Shown piece by piece: positions 1-9,551 of a stretch of 64,000 bases of DNA; position 1 is the first letter of the stretch, and each line of letters starts with the position of its first letter. The stretch spans positions 1-64,000 of the forward strand of contig NZ_JODR01000029.1 of NCBI RefSeq assembly GCF_000725885.1. The letters are read 5' to 3'. Under the pieces are notes generated by a model. The model was not told the DNA's origin. It worked only from the letters and a program-made list of their open reading frames with translations, and searched no databases. A program made the position numbers and the translations under genes. Source of the stretch: Streptomyces albus subsp. albus (GTDB lineage: Bacteria; Actinomycetota; Actinomycetes; Streptomycetales; Streptomycetaceae).

Positions 1-50
1 AACTTCTTACGCCCCTGCGGAGCCCGGTCCGCTCGGATCTCGAAATCCAT
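1..50 (-). CDS. Start of a transposase-like gene (partial, runs off the left edge)
   Basis: Read on the minus strand, an ATG at 50-48 opens a frame starting MDFEIRADRAPQGRKK that runs off the window. It is preceded by a purine-rich AAGGGG about seven bases upstream. The N-terminus resembles the start I recall for Streptomyces IS30-type transposases (basic segment with PQGRKK before a helix-turn-helix), but 16 residues are too few to prove the family. The outward side (51-75) holds the inverted repeat CACCCC/GGGGTG, which could belong to the insertion sequence end. The gene would be transcribed away from the ABC transporter operon. Confidence 0.4.
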   Translation of the reverse strand, partial: MDFEIRADRAPQGRKK

Positions 51-132
51 CGCACCCCTTGAGCTGGGGTGTTGCGACGACTACTAGAACCTAAGGTGGG
101 TGCGGGCCCTCATCGTGTTGCCGTCCACACCC

Positions 133-162
133 TTGCCGCTATCTGACGGGCCGTCATATCGT
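133..162 (+). promoter_or_regulatory. Putative promoter of the ABC transporter operon
   Basis: TTGCCG at 133-138 and TATCGT at 157-162 are separated by 18 bases. This fits a vegetative sigma (HrdB-type) promoter about 45 bases upstream of the first transporter gene. It lies just outside the suspected insertion sequence end. Confidence 0.4.
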
Positions 163-206
163 CGCGGACTGACGCACGCTTCCCCCACACGGGACGGGGA
201 GTCACC

Positions 207-992
207 ATGCCGAAAATCCGCGCCAGTGCCGTCACCCGCACCTTCGGACGGGGCTCCCGGCAGCTCGCCGCGCTGGGCCCCCTCGACCTGGAGATCGCCA
301 CCGGCGAGTTCGTCTGCCTCGTCGGCCCCTCCGGCTGCGGCAAATCCACCCTGCTGCGCATCGCCGCCGGCCTGCTCCGCCCCTCCTCGGGCGAGCTGGA
401 ACTGCGCACCGACGCCACCCACCCCGCCGCCATGATCTTCCAGGACTACGGGATCTACGACTGGAAGACCGTGCTGGCCAACGTCCGCTTCGGCCTCGAC
501 GTCCAGCGCGTCCCCCGCAAGGAGGCCGACAGACGGGCCCGCGCCTGGCTGGACCGGCTGGGCCTCGCCGACTTCGCGGACGCCTATCCGGCAGCCCTCT
601 CCGGCGGCATGCGGCAGCGCGTCGCCATCGCCCGCGCCCTCGCCGTCGAGCCGGAGATCCTGCTGATGGACGAGCCCTTCGCCGCCCTCGACGCCCAGCT
701 GCGCACCATCCTCCAGGACGAACTGCTCGCCCTCACCCAGGCCACCGACACCACCACCCTGTTCATCACCCACAGCCTGGAGGAGGCGCTGCTGCTCGGC
801 GACCGCGTCCTGGTGATGTCCGCCCGGCCCGGCCGCGTCATCGCCGAAAGACGCCCGCCCTTCGGCCGCCCCCGCACCGGCGACGTCCGCTCCGACGCCC
901 GCTTCACCGCCCTCAAGGACGAACTGTGGCAACTGCTGCGCGGCGAGGTCTCCCAGCAGACCGCCACCGGCGGGGAGGGAGCCGCCGCATGA
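207..992 (+). CDS. ABC transporter ATP-binding protein, nitrate/sulfonate/taurine type
   Basis: A 261-residue ATPase subunit of an importer of the SsuB/TauB/NrtD family; it would hydrolyse ATP at the cytoplasmic face to drive uptake through the permease encoded next. Walker A GPSGCGKST lies at about residues 40-48, the signature LSGGMRQR near 130, and Walker B ILLMDEP near 150. Length is normal for the family. The start ATG is preceded by GGGGAG. Its stop overlaps the permease start (ATGA), so the two are translationally coupled. The substrate cannot be deduced; nitrate, alkanesulfonate, taurine or a thiamine precursor are all possible for this family. Confidence 0.9.
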   Translation: MPKIRASAVTRTFGRGSRQLAALGPLDLEIATGEFVCLVGPSGCGKSTLLRIAAGLLRPSSGELELRTDATHPAAMIFQDYGIYDWKTVLANVRFGLDVQRVPRKEADRRARAWLDRLGLADFADAYPAALSGGMRQRVAIARALAVEPEILLMDEPFAALDAQLRTILQDELLALTQATDTTTLFITHSLEEALLLGDRVLVMSARPGRVIAERRPPFGRPRTGDVRSDARFTALKDELWQLLRGEVSQQTATGGEGAAA

Positions 993-1855
993 GCACACTG
1001 GACAAGCCCCGCACCCACGAGGGCCGCATCGTCCGCCGCCCCGGTCCCCGCGAGAGCGCACCGGAGGCCGCACACCGGCGCCGCCGCACCCTGGAGGTGT
1101 CGCTGGCCGTGGCCGTACCGCTCGTCCTCGTCCTGCTGTGGCAGCTCGCGGCGAGCCGGCAGTGGATCGACGAACGCGTCTACCCCGCCCCCTCCGCCAT
1201 CGTCGCCGACGGCTGGGAACGCGCCGCCGAAGGAGAACTCTGGCCCGACGTATGGGCCACCCTGCGCAGAGTCCTGGCCGGATACGCCCTCGGCACGGCA
1301 TCCGGCTACCTGCTGGGCCTGCTGATGGGCGCGCTCCCGCTGGTACGCGCCGCCCTGGAACCGATACTCGACGCACTGTACGTGGTCCCCAAACTGGCCC
1401 TGCTGCCGATCTTCCTCAACATGTTCGGCCTCGGCGAAGGACCGCAGGTCGCCCTGGTCGCCGCGACCGTGTTCTTCTTCGTGTGGATCTCCACCATGGC
1501 CGCCGTCCTCGCCGTACCCGACGGCCACCGCGACGCGGGGCGCGTCTTCGGCGCCAACCGCCGGCAGATGTTCCGGCACGTCCTGCTGCCCGCCTCCCTG
1601 CCGGCCGTCCTGGTCGGAGCCAGGATCGCCGCCGGGGTCGCGGTCCTGGTGATCGTCGCCTCGGAGTCCATCGCCGCCTCCGACGGCCTCGGCCACCTGA
1701 TCTTCGACTCCCGGGCCCTCTTCCAGAACGACGTGATGTTCGTCGGCATCGTCTGCGTCGCCGTCCTGGGCGTCCTCTTCTCCGAGCTCGTACGCGTCGC
1801 CGGCCGCCTCCTCACCCCCTGGGCGCCCCGCGACCGGGGCCGCGGCCAGTCCTGA
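989..1855 (+). CDS. ABC transporter permease, nitrate/sulfonate/taurine type
   Basis: A 288-residue integral membrane subunit. The N-terminal 35 residues are charged and cytoplasmic; the first membrane segment is around residues 37-52, followed by several more hydrophobic stretches typical of the BPD_transp_1 fold. An EAA-type loop (GANRRQMFRHVLLPASLP) contacts the ATPase. The ATG at 989 is chosen because it overlaps the upstream stop by four bases and the protein then begins immediately before the charged leader. It works with the genes on both sides as one importer. Confidence 0.9.
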   Translation: MSTLDKPRTHEGRIVRRPGPRESAPEAAHRRRRTLEVSLAVAVPLVLVLLWQLAASRQWIDERVYPAPSAIVADGWERAAEGELWPDVWATLRRVLAGYALGTASGYLLGLLMGALPLVRAALEPILDALYVVPKLALLPIFLNMFGLGEGPQVALVAATVFFFVWISTMAAVLAVPDGHRDAGRVFGANRRQMFRHVLLPASLPAVLVGARIAAGVAVLVIVASESIAASDGLGHLIFDSRALFQNDVMFVGIVCVAVLGVLFSELVRVAGRLLTPWAPRDRGRGQS

Positions 1856-1874
1856 CCACTCACCGGAGGTCGTC

Positions 1875-3023
1875 GTGCGCTCCTGTTGCCCCGCCCTCGC
1901 CCGTCCCGCCGCCCTCGTCCCCGCCCTGGCCCTCACCCTCGCCCTCACACTGGCCGGCTGCGCCGCCGAACAGCCCGGACTGGACACCGCCGGCCGCGAC
2001 ATCACCCCCGTCGCGGGCTGCGGCGACCGCGCCTGGACCGACCCCGGCGACCTCGGCGCCGACCGCTCCCCCGCCCGCTGCGCCCCACGCGCACCGGCAC
2101 CGCGCAAACTGTCGAAGACCCGGAAACTCACCCTCGCCACCAGCACCCTGACCGCCGAATACGTCGCCCCTTTGCGGATCGCCATCGGCAAGGGCGAGTT
2201 CCGCAAGGAAGGACTGGACGTCGACCTCAAGGTGCTGCCCACACCCGACGCGCTGCCGCTGCTCGCCAAGGGCGAGATCGACGCCCTGTGGGCCGCGCCC
2301 GAAGCAGCCGTCGTCAACGGCATCAACTCCGGCTTCGACATCCGCTGGGTGGCCGGCAACTTCTCCCCCCACCCCACCTCGAAAAGCGGACTGTGGGTCC
2401 GCCTGCGCAAGGGCGAGAACGCCGCGAAAGTCCCACTCGAAGGACGGAAGATCGGCACCCTGATCGGCAAGGGCTCGGTGATCTCCTACCCGATGGACAC
2501 CGTCCTGGCCGAGCACGGCGCCGCCATGGACTCCCTCACCTTCCAGCAGCTCGGCTCCTCCGACGTCCTGACCGCCTTCACCAGCGGAGCCGTGGACGCC
2601 GCATGGCTCCTCGACCCCGTATGGCGCCAGGTCGACAAGGACGGCCGGTACGCCTTCCTGGGCGGCCAGCCGGCCGGCGAACCACTGGGCGGGGCCCTCT
2701 TCGGCCCCAACCTGCTGAGCGCGGACGTGGATGCGGGCGTCGCCCTGCTGCGCGGCTACATCCGCACGATCAACACCTACTTCCGCGGCGACTACAAGAA
2801 GGACCGCGCCTTCGTCGCCGAACTGGCGAAGGCGATGAAGCAGGACCCGGACGTCGTCACCGCGGTGCCGTCGCTCCGCATGGACTGGGAGATCCGCAAA
2901 GGCACCACCGACCGGCTCCAGAAGGCGTACCGCGACGCGGGCGTCACCGAGGGCAAACCCGTGCCGGAGGCACAACTGGTCGACCGCAGGCTCTACGCGG
3001 AGGCCGTCGGCCACAAGCCGTGA
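1875..3023 (+). CDS. ABC transporter substrate-binding lipoprotein
   Basis: A 382-residue extracytoplasmic binding protein. It has a hydrophobic signal peptide ending in the lipobox LAGC (Cys at about residue 29), so it should be lipid-anchored on the outer face of the membrane. The mature part has the NMT1/SsuA-like periplasmic-binding fold: an N-lobe starting at KLTLATST, with APLRIAIGKGEFRKEGLDV, the usual motif of this family. The start is a GTG preceded by GGAGGTCG. It lies 19 bases downstream of the permease and completes the importer. An unusual Cys-rich segment of about 50 residues sits between the lipobox and the binding domain. Confidence 0.85.
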   Translation: MRSCCPALARPAALVPALALTLALTLAGCAAEQPGLDTAGRDITPVAGCGDRAWTDPGDLGADRSPARCAPRAPAPRKLSKTRKLTLATSTLTAEYVAPLRIAIGKGEFRKEGLDVDLKVLPTPDALPLLAKGEIDALWAAPEAAVVNGINSGFDIRWVAGNFSPHPTSKSGLWVRLRKGENAAKVPLEGRKIGTLIGKGSVISYPMDTVLAEHGAAMDSLTFQQLGSSDVLTAFTSGAVDAAWLLDPVWRQVDKDGRYAFLGGQPAGEPLGGALFGPNLLSADVDAGVALLRGYIRTINTYFRGDYKKDRAFVAELAKAMKQDPDVVTAVPSLRMDWEIRKGTTDRLQKAYRDAGVTEGKPVPEAQLVDRRLYAEAVGHKP

Positions 3024-3060
3024 CCGCACGGTCGCACACCCTCGTACGGCACACACACGA

Positions 3061-3092
3061 CGAAGGCCCGGATCCGAGGATCCGGGCCTTCG
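3061..3092. terminator. Rho-independent terminator between the ABC operon and tRNA-fMet
   Basis: A near-perfect GC-rich stem (AAGGCCCGGATCC and its complement, two-base loop). It sits 3' of the transporter operon on the plus strand and 3' of the tRNA gene on the minus strand, so it can serve both. Confidence 0.8.
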
Positions 3093-3100
3093 TCTTTCAG

Positions 3101-3174
3101 TAGCGGGGACAGGATTTGAACCTGCGACCTCTGGGTTATGAGCCCAGCGAGCTACCGAGCTGCTCCACCCCGCG
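3101..3174 (-). tRNA. tRNA-fMet (initiator), anticodon CAU
   Basis: The 74-base minus-strand sequence folds as a tRNA with acceptor GCGGGG/CCCCGC, T-loop GGTTCAAATCC and anticodon loop CTCATAA. It is an initiator: position 1 (C) does not pair with position 72 (U here), and the anticodon stem carries three GC pairs (GGG/CCC). The CCA end is not encoded. The sequence is identical to the copy at 6353-6426. Confidence 0.95.
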
Positions 3175-3258
3175 CCGTTGTGTTCACAACTCTAACCACG
3201 ACAAGCGACAAGCGCAAATCGAGCCGCACCACACCGCGCGGCCCGCCTCCCGGGATCG

Positions 3259-3325
3259 CCGGCTGCCTTCCCGGCTCCTCGCGCGGTGCACCCGGCCCCG
3301 CGCGAGGAGCCGGGAAGGCAGCCGG
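3259..3325. repeat. 27-bp perfect inverted repeat
   Basis: Arms at 3259-3285 and 3299-3325 are perfect complements separated by 13 bases. This is far longer than a normal terminator stem. It lies upstream of tRNA-fMet in a region without a convincing gene. It may be a remnant of a mobile unit, a strong terminator, or a cruciform. Confidence 0.85.
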
Positions 3326-3629
3326 AGCCCCGCGCCCGACGGGCCGCCGCCCGGCGCCGTTCTCCCGGAGGCCGATGGGGCGGCGGCCGGCGCGAGGTCC
3401 CCCGGACACCACGGCGCAGCAGCGTGGCACTCGTCGCCGCCCGCGACCGCGTCCCAGCCGACGGCGGCCGGCTGTGCTGGTGGCCGTCCCAGCCCCGGGT
3501 CGGTCGTGCGGATCACGCGGATCACGCGGCACACGAACGCCACCGGGCCACAGGGACGGCTCGCTCCCGCGCGTACGCCGACAGGCCCACGGCCCCGCCC
3601 CGTGCGGGAACTTCACCGGGGCCACCCAG

Positions 3630-4290
3630 GCCCGTCTCGTACGGGAGCGCTGCAGAGGGCCCCTGGACGGACCGGCCCGGGCGATAGCGTCGGCATGGAC
3701 CAACCGGAACCATCTCGCCCGCGGGCACTACCGGTGCCACGCGGAACCAGCTCTCGGAGAACACCACCCGGACCACGCGGAACCCCGCGCGCGAAGGCGT
3801 CACCGGAGCCGCCCACCGCAACCTGGCACGGAGGCCGCCGACGAAGCACCCGCGCCCCCTCGTACGAGAGCGCCTGGTGACGCCCGAGCCGGCTCAGGCG
3901 CGGGCCCACCAGGGCCGTCCGGACCCGCCTCGCAGGAGAGCCCTCCGGCGCCCCAGGGAGGCGGCCTGGCTGGGGCAAGGGCGTCGGCAGAGGCCACGCG
4001 GGGCGCACTCGTACGAGGGCACCACCAGGGCAACGCCGGCCCCCTCGCACAAAGCGCCACCAGAGCCGCCCGAAGCCGCCTCGAACGCGAGGGTTGCCAC
4101 CAACGAGGCCGCACCGCACGCTGCACCACCAAGGCCGCGTGGACCCCTCGCACGAGACGCCACCAGAGCCGGAGCCACCCAAGACCGCCTCACCCCCGGG
4201 GCCCCGCCACCGGGTCCAGCCCGTACAAGGGCACCACCAGGGCCGCCCGGAGGCGCCTCGTGCAACGGTGCCACCGGGCGTCAGCCCTCG
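3630..4290. repeat. Degenerate tandem repeat array, period about 36 bp
   Basis: The stretch from the tRNA (3175) to the Sel1 gene (4350) holds no gene I can support. From about 3630 a degenerate unit recurs, roughly CTCGTACGAGGGCACC followed by ACCAGGGCCGCCCG. Unit starts are clearest at 4008, 4044, 4080, 4113, 4147, 4189, 4221 and 4257, mostly 32-42 bases apart and often exactly 36. Several reading frames are open through it, but all give low-complexity translations. It is not CRISPR, because repeats are contiguous and there are no unique spacers. A run of six T and seven C ends the region near 4300. Confidence 0.6.
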
Positions 4291-4350
4291 CTTTTTTCCC
4301 CCCCGACACGAGGCGGGGCCCTCATGGCGTGCCGGGCCGTGGGGGTGCTC

Positions 4351-6183
4351 CTACGCCGACAGCTCCGCACGCAGGGCGTCGCGGAGCTTCGCGGCGCGTT
4401 CGGCCACCTCCGCCGGGCCCAGTTCCACCGCGCGGGCGCACCAGAACTGTCCCTCCGCCAGTTCGCCGCGGCGGGCGTTGACGAGGGCCAGCCGCAGTGC
4501 CGCCCTGCCGTGCCCGGCCTCGGCCGCGCGCGTCCACCACAGCACGGCCTCCGGCTCGCTGCCTTCGCGGGCGAGCAGCAGCCCGAGGTTGAAGGCGCCG
4601 TTGGGGCTGCCCGCCTCGGCGGCGGCGCGGTACCAGCGGGCGGCGTCGACGACCTCGCCGCGGGCCGCAGCGCACATGCCCAGCCGCACCTGGGCGCGCC
4701 GGTGGCCGTGCTCGGCGGCCCGTTCGTACCACTCCTCGTACTCGGGCCTGGTCCCCTCCGCGCGGCCCAGCTCGTGCGTGGAGCCCAACTCGCCGGTGCC
4801 GCGCCGGGTCACGCGTTCCAGCAGTGCGCCGAGCCGGAAGGCGCCCTCGACGCTGCCGCCGCCGGCGGCGCACCGCAGGTGCCGTTCGGCTGTGTGCAGT
4901 TCGCCCTCCCGCAGCAGGGCGATGCCGACCTGGAGGGCGGCCTCCGCGTGGCCCGCCGCGGCGGCCCGCTCGTACCAGCCGCGTGCGGCGCGCTCGTTGC
5001 CGCGTCCGGCGTGCAGGATGCCGAGGTTGAAGGCGGCGTCCACGCTGCCCGCCTCGGCGGCCTTGGAGAACCACGGCTCGGCGCCCTCGGCGTCGCCGCG
5101 CTGGAGCAGCAGGACGGCGAGCGCGTTGGCGGCCTCCCGGTGCCCCGCGTACGCGGCTCGGCGGTACCACTGTTCGGCCTGTGCGGTGCGGCCCTGTGCC
5201 GCGCACAGCAGGCCCAGGTTGAAGGCGCCGTTGTCGCAGCCGGCTTCGAGGGCTACGCGGTACCAGCGTTCGGCGGCCTGCCGCTCGCCGCGGTCGGCGT
5301 GCAGGGCGCCCAGCGCGTTGGCGGCGTTGCCGTCGCCGTCCTCGGCCGCGCGGCGCCACCAGACGGCCGCGCTCTCCTCGTCACCGGCGTCCCGCAGCAG
5401 GAACCCGAGCGCGCAGGCGGCCCGGGCCTCGCCGTCCTTGGCGGAGGTGAGGTACCACCGGCCGGCTTCCTTGAGCTCGCCGCGGCGTTCCAGGATGGCG
5501 CCCAGCCGCAGGGCGGCCTTGCGGTGACCGCGTGCGGCGGCCTGCCGGTACCAGCGTTCGGCTTCCTCCTCGACCTCGCGGACGGCGGCGGCGTTGGCCT
5601 CCCCCTTGGCGGCCATGTCCGCGGCGCGGGCGCTGACGGACTGTGCGACGCGGTACGCGGCTTCTCTGTGCCCCCGCTCGGCCGCGGCCCGGAACCATTC
5701 CTCGGCGCCGTCCTCCCCGCGGTGTTCGAGCAGGTCGGCGAGGGCGTACGCGCCGAGCGCGTGCCCGGACTCGGCCGACTGCCGAAGCCAGTAGAGCGCC
5801 GCGGGCTCGTCGCCGCGTTCGCGGTGGTAGCGGCCCAGCGCGTGGGCCGCGGCGGCGGAACCGGCCACGGCGGCGGTGCGCCACCAGCCGGCTGCCTCTT
5901 CCGTGTATCCCCTCTGGTGCAGCAGTACCCCGAGGTTGTTCGCCGCGGCGCGGTCCCCCGCCGCCGTGGCGGCACGCAGATGCGGCTCGGCGCCGTCCAG
6001 ATCCCCCCGGCGCAGCAGTTGGGCGCCCAGCACGCTGTCCGCTGCGGCGTTGTCCGCGACGGGCTGCCGGGTGGCAGTGGCCGTCGCTGCGGCTGCGGTC
6101 TTGTCGGTGTACTCCTCCACGCTCAGGCTCGGACCGGGACGTACCGGGTCCGTCGGCCTTGCCTTCTCCCCCATAAGCTCCAT
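4351..6183 (-). CDS. Sel1/TPR-repeat protein
   Basis: A 610-residue soluble solenoid protein. After an N-terminal 50-residue charged linker, the sequence is a series of about 36-residue Sel1-like repeats (pattern A-A-x-x-x-L-G-x-L-x-x-x-x-G-D-x-x-x-A-x-x-W-Y-x-x-A-A), running almost to the C-terminus. Examples are ANNLGVLLHQRG and AFNLGLLCAAQG. Such proteins act as protein-protein scaffolds; nothing here tells the partner. No signal peptide is visible. It stands alone between the two initiator tRNA genes. Confidence 0.85.
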   Translation of the reverse strand: MELMGEKARPTDPVRPGPSLSVEEYTDKTAAAATATATRQPVADNAAADSVLGAQLLRRGDLDGAEPHLRAATAAGDRAAANNLGVLLHQRGYTEEAAGWWRTAAVAGSAAAAHALGRYHRERGDEPAALYWLRQSAESGHALGAYALADLLEHRGEDGAEEWFRAAAERGHREAAYRVAQSVSARAADMAAKGEANAAAVREVEEEAERWYRQAAARGHRKAALRLGAILERRGELKEAGRWYLTSAKDGEARAACALGFLLRDAGDEESAAVWWRRAAEDGDGNAANALGALHADRGERQAAERWYRVALEAGCDNGAFNLGLLCAAQGRTAQAEQWYRRAAYAGHREAANALAVLLLQRGDAEGAEPWFSKAAEAGSVDAAFNLGILHAGRGNERAARGWYERAAAAGHAEAALQVGIALLREGELHTAERHLRCAAGGGSVEGAFRLGALLERVTRRGTGELGSTHELGRAEGTRPEYEEWYERAAEHGHRRAQVRLGMCAAARGEVVDAARWYRAAAEAGSPNGAFNLGLLLAREGSEPEAVLWWTRAAEAGHGRAALRLALVNARRGELAEGQFWCARAVELGPAEVAERAAKLRDALRAELSA

Positions 6184-6310
6184 CGTCGCACCACCTGCAA
6201 CCCGCGTACACCTGGTATACCGCAGCCAGTGAGGTCACTTCGGCGGTTTGTCGACTTCCCGACGAAGAGATACACCAAACTCAGGTGCCCCGCTATCCCC
6301 CGCACAAGCG

Positions 6311-6344
6311 AAGAGGCCCGGAGTCTGTTGACTCCGGGCCTCTT
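6311..6344 (-). terminator. Terminator of the second tRNA-fMet
   Basis: Arms 6311-6325 and 6330-6344 (AAGAGGCCCGGAGTC and complement) with a four-base loop lie just 3' of the minus-strand tRNA gene. Confidence 0.8.
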
Positions 6345-6352
6345 CTTCCGAG

Positions 6353-6426
6353 TAGCGGGGACAGGATTTGAACCTGCGACCTCTGGGTTATGAGCCCAGC
6401 GAGCTACCGAGCTGCTCCACCCCGCG
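6353..6426 (-). tRNA. tRNA-fMet (initiator), second copy
   Basis: Identical over all 74 bases to the gene at 3101-3174, with the same CAU anticodon, unpaired first base and GC-rich anticodon stem. The immediate flanks are similar but not identical, so this is a duplicated gene rather than an assembly repeat. CCA is not encoded. Confidence 0.95.
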
Positions 6427-6486
6427 TCGTTGTGTCTATAACCCTACACCACGACGCGGGGTGGTTTCACCCGACTGCCGATCGCC

Positions 6487-9390
6487 CTATCGGCCGCTGC
6501 CGGATCCGTTCTTGCCGCCGCCGGACTGCTCGGCCTCGGACGCGTCCTCCAACGCGTCCTCCAGCGCCTTCTGCTGCTTGCCGTACTCTTCCCAGTCGCG
6601 GTCGTCGAGGGCCTTCTGGCCGGCGTCGTACGCCTCCTGGGCGTCCTTGAGCGCCTCCTCGACGGTGGCGTTCGGCTGGTCCTTGTCCTTCTCCTGGTCG
6701 CCCGGTCCGGTGCGCTCACCGCCCTCGTCCCTGTCCGGGGTGTCGAACACCTTGTTGAGCGCCTTGGTGAGGCTGTCCTCGAAGGCGACCTGCTCCCCGT
6801 AGGTGACCAGAACCTTCCTCATGCGCGGGTAGTTGACCCCGGCGCCCCTGACGTAGACGGGCTCCACGTAGAGCAGTCCGCCCTCCAGCGGCACCGTGAG
6901 CAGGTTGCCGTACTCGACCTCCGAGTCACCCCTGCGGATGCGGTTGATCGTCTCGGCGATGTCCGGTTCGGAGTTGAACTTGCTCTGCACCTGCGAGGGG
7001 CCGGCGACGGTCGTGTTCGGCGGGAGTCTCAGGATTCTGATCTTCCCGTACTCGTCACTGCGGGCATCCGCGTCGACGGCCATGAAGGCCCCCAGCGTCT
7101 CCCGCTTGTTCGGGTTGAACGTCGTCGTCAGCTGGAACTGCTGCTTGGACTGGCCCGGCATCTTCAGGCTCAGGTAGTACGGCGGGACCGCGTTGCCCTT
7201 GTGCGTCGGGTCGTCCGGGATCTGCCAGCGCTCACTGCCGCTGTAGAACTGCGACGGCGAGGTCACGTGGTAGGTCTGGAGCAGGTTCCGCTGGACCTTG
7301 AAGAGATCCTGCGGGTAGCGCAGGTGATCCATCAGATCGCCGCTGATCGCCGACTTCGGCTTGACCGTGCCGGGGAACGCCTTCATCCACGTCTTGAGGA
7401 CCGGGTCCTTCTTGTCCCACTGGTACAGCTGGACCTTGCCCGTGTAGGCGTCCACGGTCGCCTTGACCGAGTTGCGGATGTAGTTGACGCGGTTCTGCTG
7501 GGCCACCACCGCACGCTGCCCGTCGGTCAGCGAGTCCTCCGTGGTGTCCCCCAGGGTCGTACGCGACGCGTACGGGTAGCCGTTGGAGGTCGTGTAGGCG
7601 TCCACGATCCACTGGATGCGGCCGTTGACCACCGCGGGGTAGGGGTCACCGTCGATGGTCAGCCACGGGGCGACCGCCTCCACCCGGTCCTTCGGGGTGC
7701 GGTTGTACAGGATGCGCGAGCCCTCGCCGATCGCTCCCGAGTAGAGGATCTGCGGCTCGTTGAAATTCACCGCGTAGGCGGCGCGGTTGACCGGGTTGGA
7801 GAGGTCGACGCCGCTGTCACCCTTGTAGGTGTAGGTCTTCTCGCCCTCGTCGTCGGCGTAGTCCAGCTCCTTCTGCGGGCCGCCGACGATGGCGTACTTC
7901 GTCGTCTTCTCGCCGTAGTAGATACGGCCCTCGTACTCGCCCATCTGGCCCTTGGGCGGCAGGTCCTTCTCCGTGAAGTCCGGGGCACCGTCCTTGTCGA
8001 CCGAGGTGCCCTTGGCGGCGACCATGCCGTAGCCGTGGGTGTACTTGAAGTGCTCGTTGATCCAGTTCTTCTCCGGGATCCCGTTGGTGTTGATCTCCCG
8101 GACGCCGACGACGGTGTCCTGCTCCTTTCCGTCCTTCTTGTAGCGGTCCACATCCAGCGTCTGCGGGAACTGGTAGTAGCCGCGCACCTGCTGCTTCTGC
8201 TGGAACGTCGGCGAGACGACGTTCGGGTCCAGCAGGCGCATGCTGGCGGTGGTGTCCGCCGCGTCCCGCAACTCCTCGTTGCTTGCCTTGCTCTTGCCGT
8301 TGTACTGGCGCACCTCGGCGTCGCCGATGTCGTACGCCTTGCGGGTCGCCTCGATGTTCTTCTTGATGTATGGCGCTTCCTTGGCCTGCTCGTTCGGAGC
8401 GACCTGGAACTTCTGCACCAGCGCCGGGTACAGCCCGCCGATCAGGATGGCGGAGAGCACCATCAGACCGAAACCGATCACCGGGAGCTGCCAGGTGCGC
8501 CGCCAGATCGTGGCGAAGAAGAGCACCGCGCAGATGATGGCGATGATGAACAGGATCGTCTTCGCCGGCAGGTACGCGTTCGCGTCGACGTACTTGAGGC
8601 CCGTCCAGTTGTCCGTCGCCTTGAAGTCACCCGACTTGACCGCCAGCCCGTACCGGTCCAGCCAGTAGGCGACCGCCTTGAGGGTGACGAAGATGCCCAG
8701 CAGCACCGAAAGGTGGCCGGTGGCCTGCGCGGTCGCCCGGGCACCCGGCGTCGTGACGCGCAGCCCGCCGTAGAGGTAGTGCACCAGCGCGGCGGCCAGC
8801 AGCGAGAGGATCGCGGCGGCGAAGCCGAAGCTCAGCAGGAAGCGGTAGAAGGGCAGGTCGAACGCGTAGAAGGCGACGTCCTTGTGGAACTGCGGGTCCT
8901 TGGTGCCGAACGCGACGCCGTTGACCCACATGAGCCAGGTGCGCCACTGGCCCGCCGCGGAAGCACCGGAGATGAGCCCGACGAGCGCCGTGATGCCCAG
9001 CAGCACCCATTTCTTGTACGGCGCCAGCCCCATGCGGTAACGGTCGAGACTCTGCTGCTCCAGCGACATCGCGCTCAGCGGCGGACGCAGCCGGTGGGCC
9101 AGCCAGATGTTGAACCCCACGGCAGCGGCCATCAGCAGGCCGAAAACGGCGAACAGGCCGATCTTCGTCCAGAGGGTCTTGGTGAAGACCGAGCTGTAGT
9201 CGACCGAGCGATACCACAGCCAGTCCGTCCAGAACCCGGAGAACATGACAAAGAGCATCGCCAGAACGGCCAGCACGCCCGCTGTCAGCAACAGCGTCCG
9301 GGCACGCCGGGAGGGCCGGCCCACTCTGATCCGTGGCCCGGAGGGGCCCCCTGAGCCCCGGTCCGGCATCTGGAAAGCCAAGGTGCGCAC
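6487..9390 (-). CDS. UPF0182 family large membrane protein
   Basis: A 967-residue protein of the actinobacterial UPF0182 family (Rv3193c relatives), function unknown. The first third contains about seven hydrophobic segments, beginning with one at about residues 32-50 followed by [17 protein letters not shown]. The remaining two thirds form a large extracytoplasmic domain, and the C-terminal 100 residues are acidic and probably disordered. The GTG at 9390 is the longest start. An ATG at 9369 (MPDRGSGG) matches the start usual in relatives, but neither has a strong ribosome site. It is divergent from the PPA1309-type gene. Confidence 0.88.
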   Translation of the reverse strand: MRTLAFQMPDRGSGGPSGPRIRVGRPSRRARTLLLTAGVLAVLAMLFVMFSGFWTDWLWYRSVDYSSVFTKTLWTKIGLFAVFGLLMAAAVGFNIWLAHRLRPPLSAMSLEQQSLDRYRMGLAPYKKWVLLGITALVGLISGASAAGQWRTWLMWVNGVAFGTKDPQFHKDVAFYAFDLPFYRFLLSFGFAAAILSLLAAALVHYLYGGLRVTTPGARATAQATGHLSVLLGIFVTLKAVAYWLDRYGLAVKSGDFKATDNWTGLKYVDANAYLPAKTILFIIAIICAVLFFATIWRRTWQLPVIGFGLMVLSAILIGGLYPALVQKFQVAPNEQAKEAPYIKKNIEATRKAYDIGDAEVRQYNGKSKASNEELRDAADTTASMRLLDPNVVSPTFQQKQQVRGYYQFPQTLDVDRYKKDGKEQDTVVGVREINTNGIPEKNWINEHFKYTHGYGMVAAKGTSVDKDGAPDFTEKDLPPKGQMGEYEGRIYYGEKTTKYAIVGGPQKELDYADDEGEKTYTYKGDSGVDLSNPVNRAAYAVNFNEPQILYSGAIGEGSRILYNRTPKDRVEAVAPWLTIDGDPYPAVVNGRIQWIVDAYTTSNGYPYASRTTLGDTTEDSLTDGQRAVVAQQNRVNYIRNSVKATVDAYTGKVQLYQWDKKDPVLKTWMKAFPGTVKPKSAISGDLMDHLRYPQDLFKVQRNLLQTYHVTSPSQFYSGSERWQIPDDPTHKGNAVPPYYLSLKMPGQSKQQFQLTTTFNPNKRETLGAFMAVDADARSDEYGKIRILRLPPNTTVAGPSQVQSKFNSEPDIAETINRIRRGDSEVEYGNLLTVPLEGGLLYVEPVYVRGAGVNYPRMRKVLVTYGEQVAFEDSLTKALNKVFDTPDRDEGGERTGPGDQEKDKDQPNATVEEALKDAQEAYDAGQKALDDRDWEEYGKQQKALEDALEDASEAEQSGGGKNGSGSGR

Positions 9391-9551
9391 CTCGAAAATC
9401 GGCAGTTTGTGGAGCGATGAAGCTGGGCCCGCATCGTACGGCCCACTTGAGCAACTTACCGAGGCTTTACTCAGTTCCCGTTTCCGGGGTCCGGCTGCCG
9501 AAACCGGGTCCAGGTCCGCTCCCGGACGGCGGAGACGGCACGATATGGGGC

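Noticed and set aside
584..3056. Long minus-strand frames opposite the ABC transporter genes
   Set aside because: Low-complexity products; the plus-strand genes have full family motifs and coupled starts.
4008..4290. CRISPR array
   Set aside because: Repeats are degenerate and directly adjacent, with no unique spacers and no cas genes nearby.
7201..9354. 717-residue plus-strand frame opposite the UPF0182 gene
   Set aside because: Composition artefact; the minus-strand protein has clear membrane segments and family motifs.
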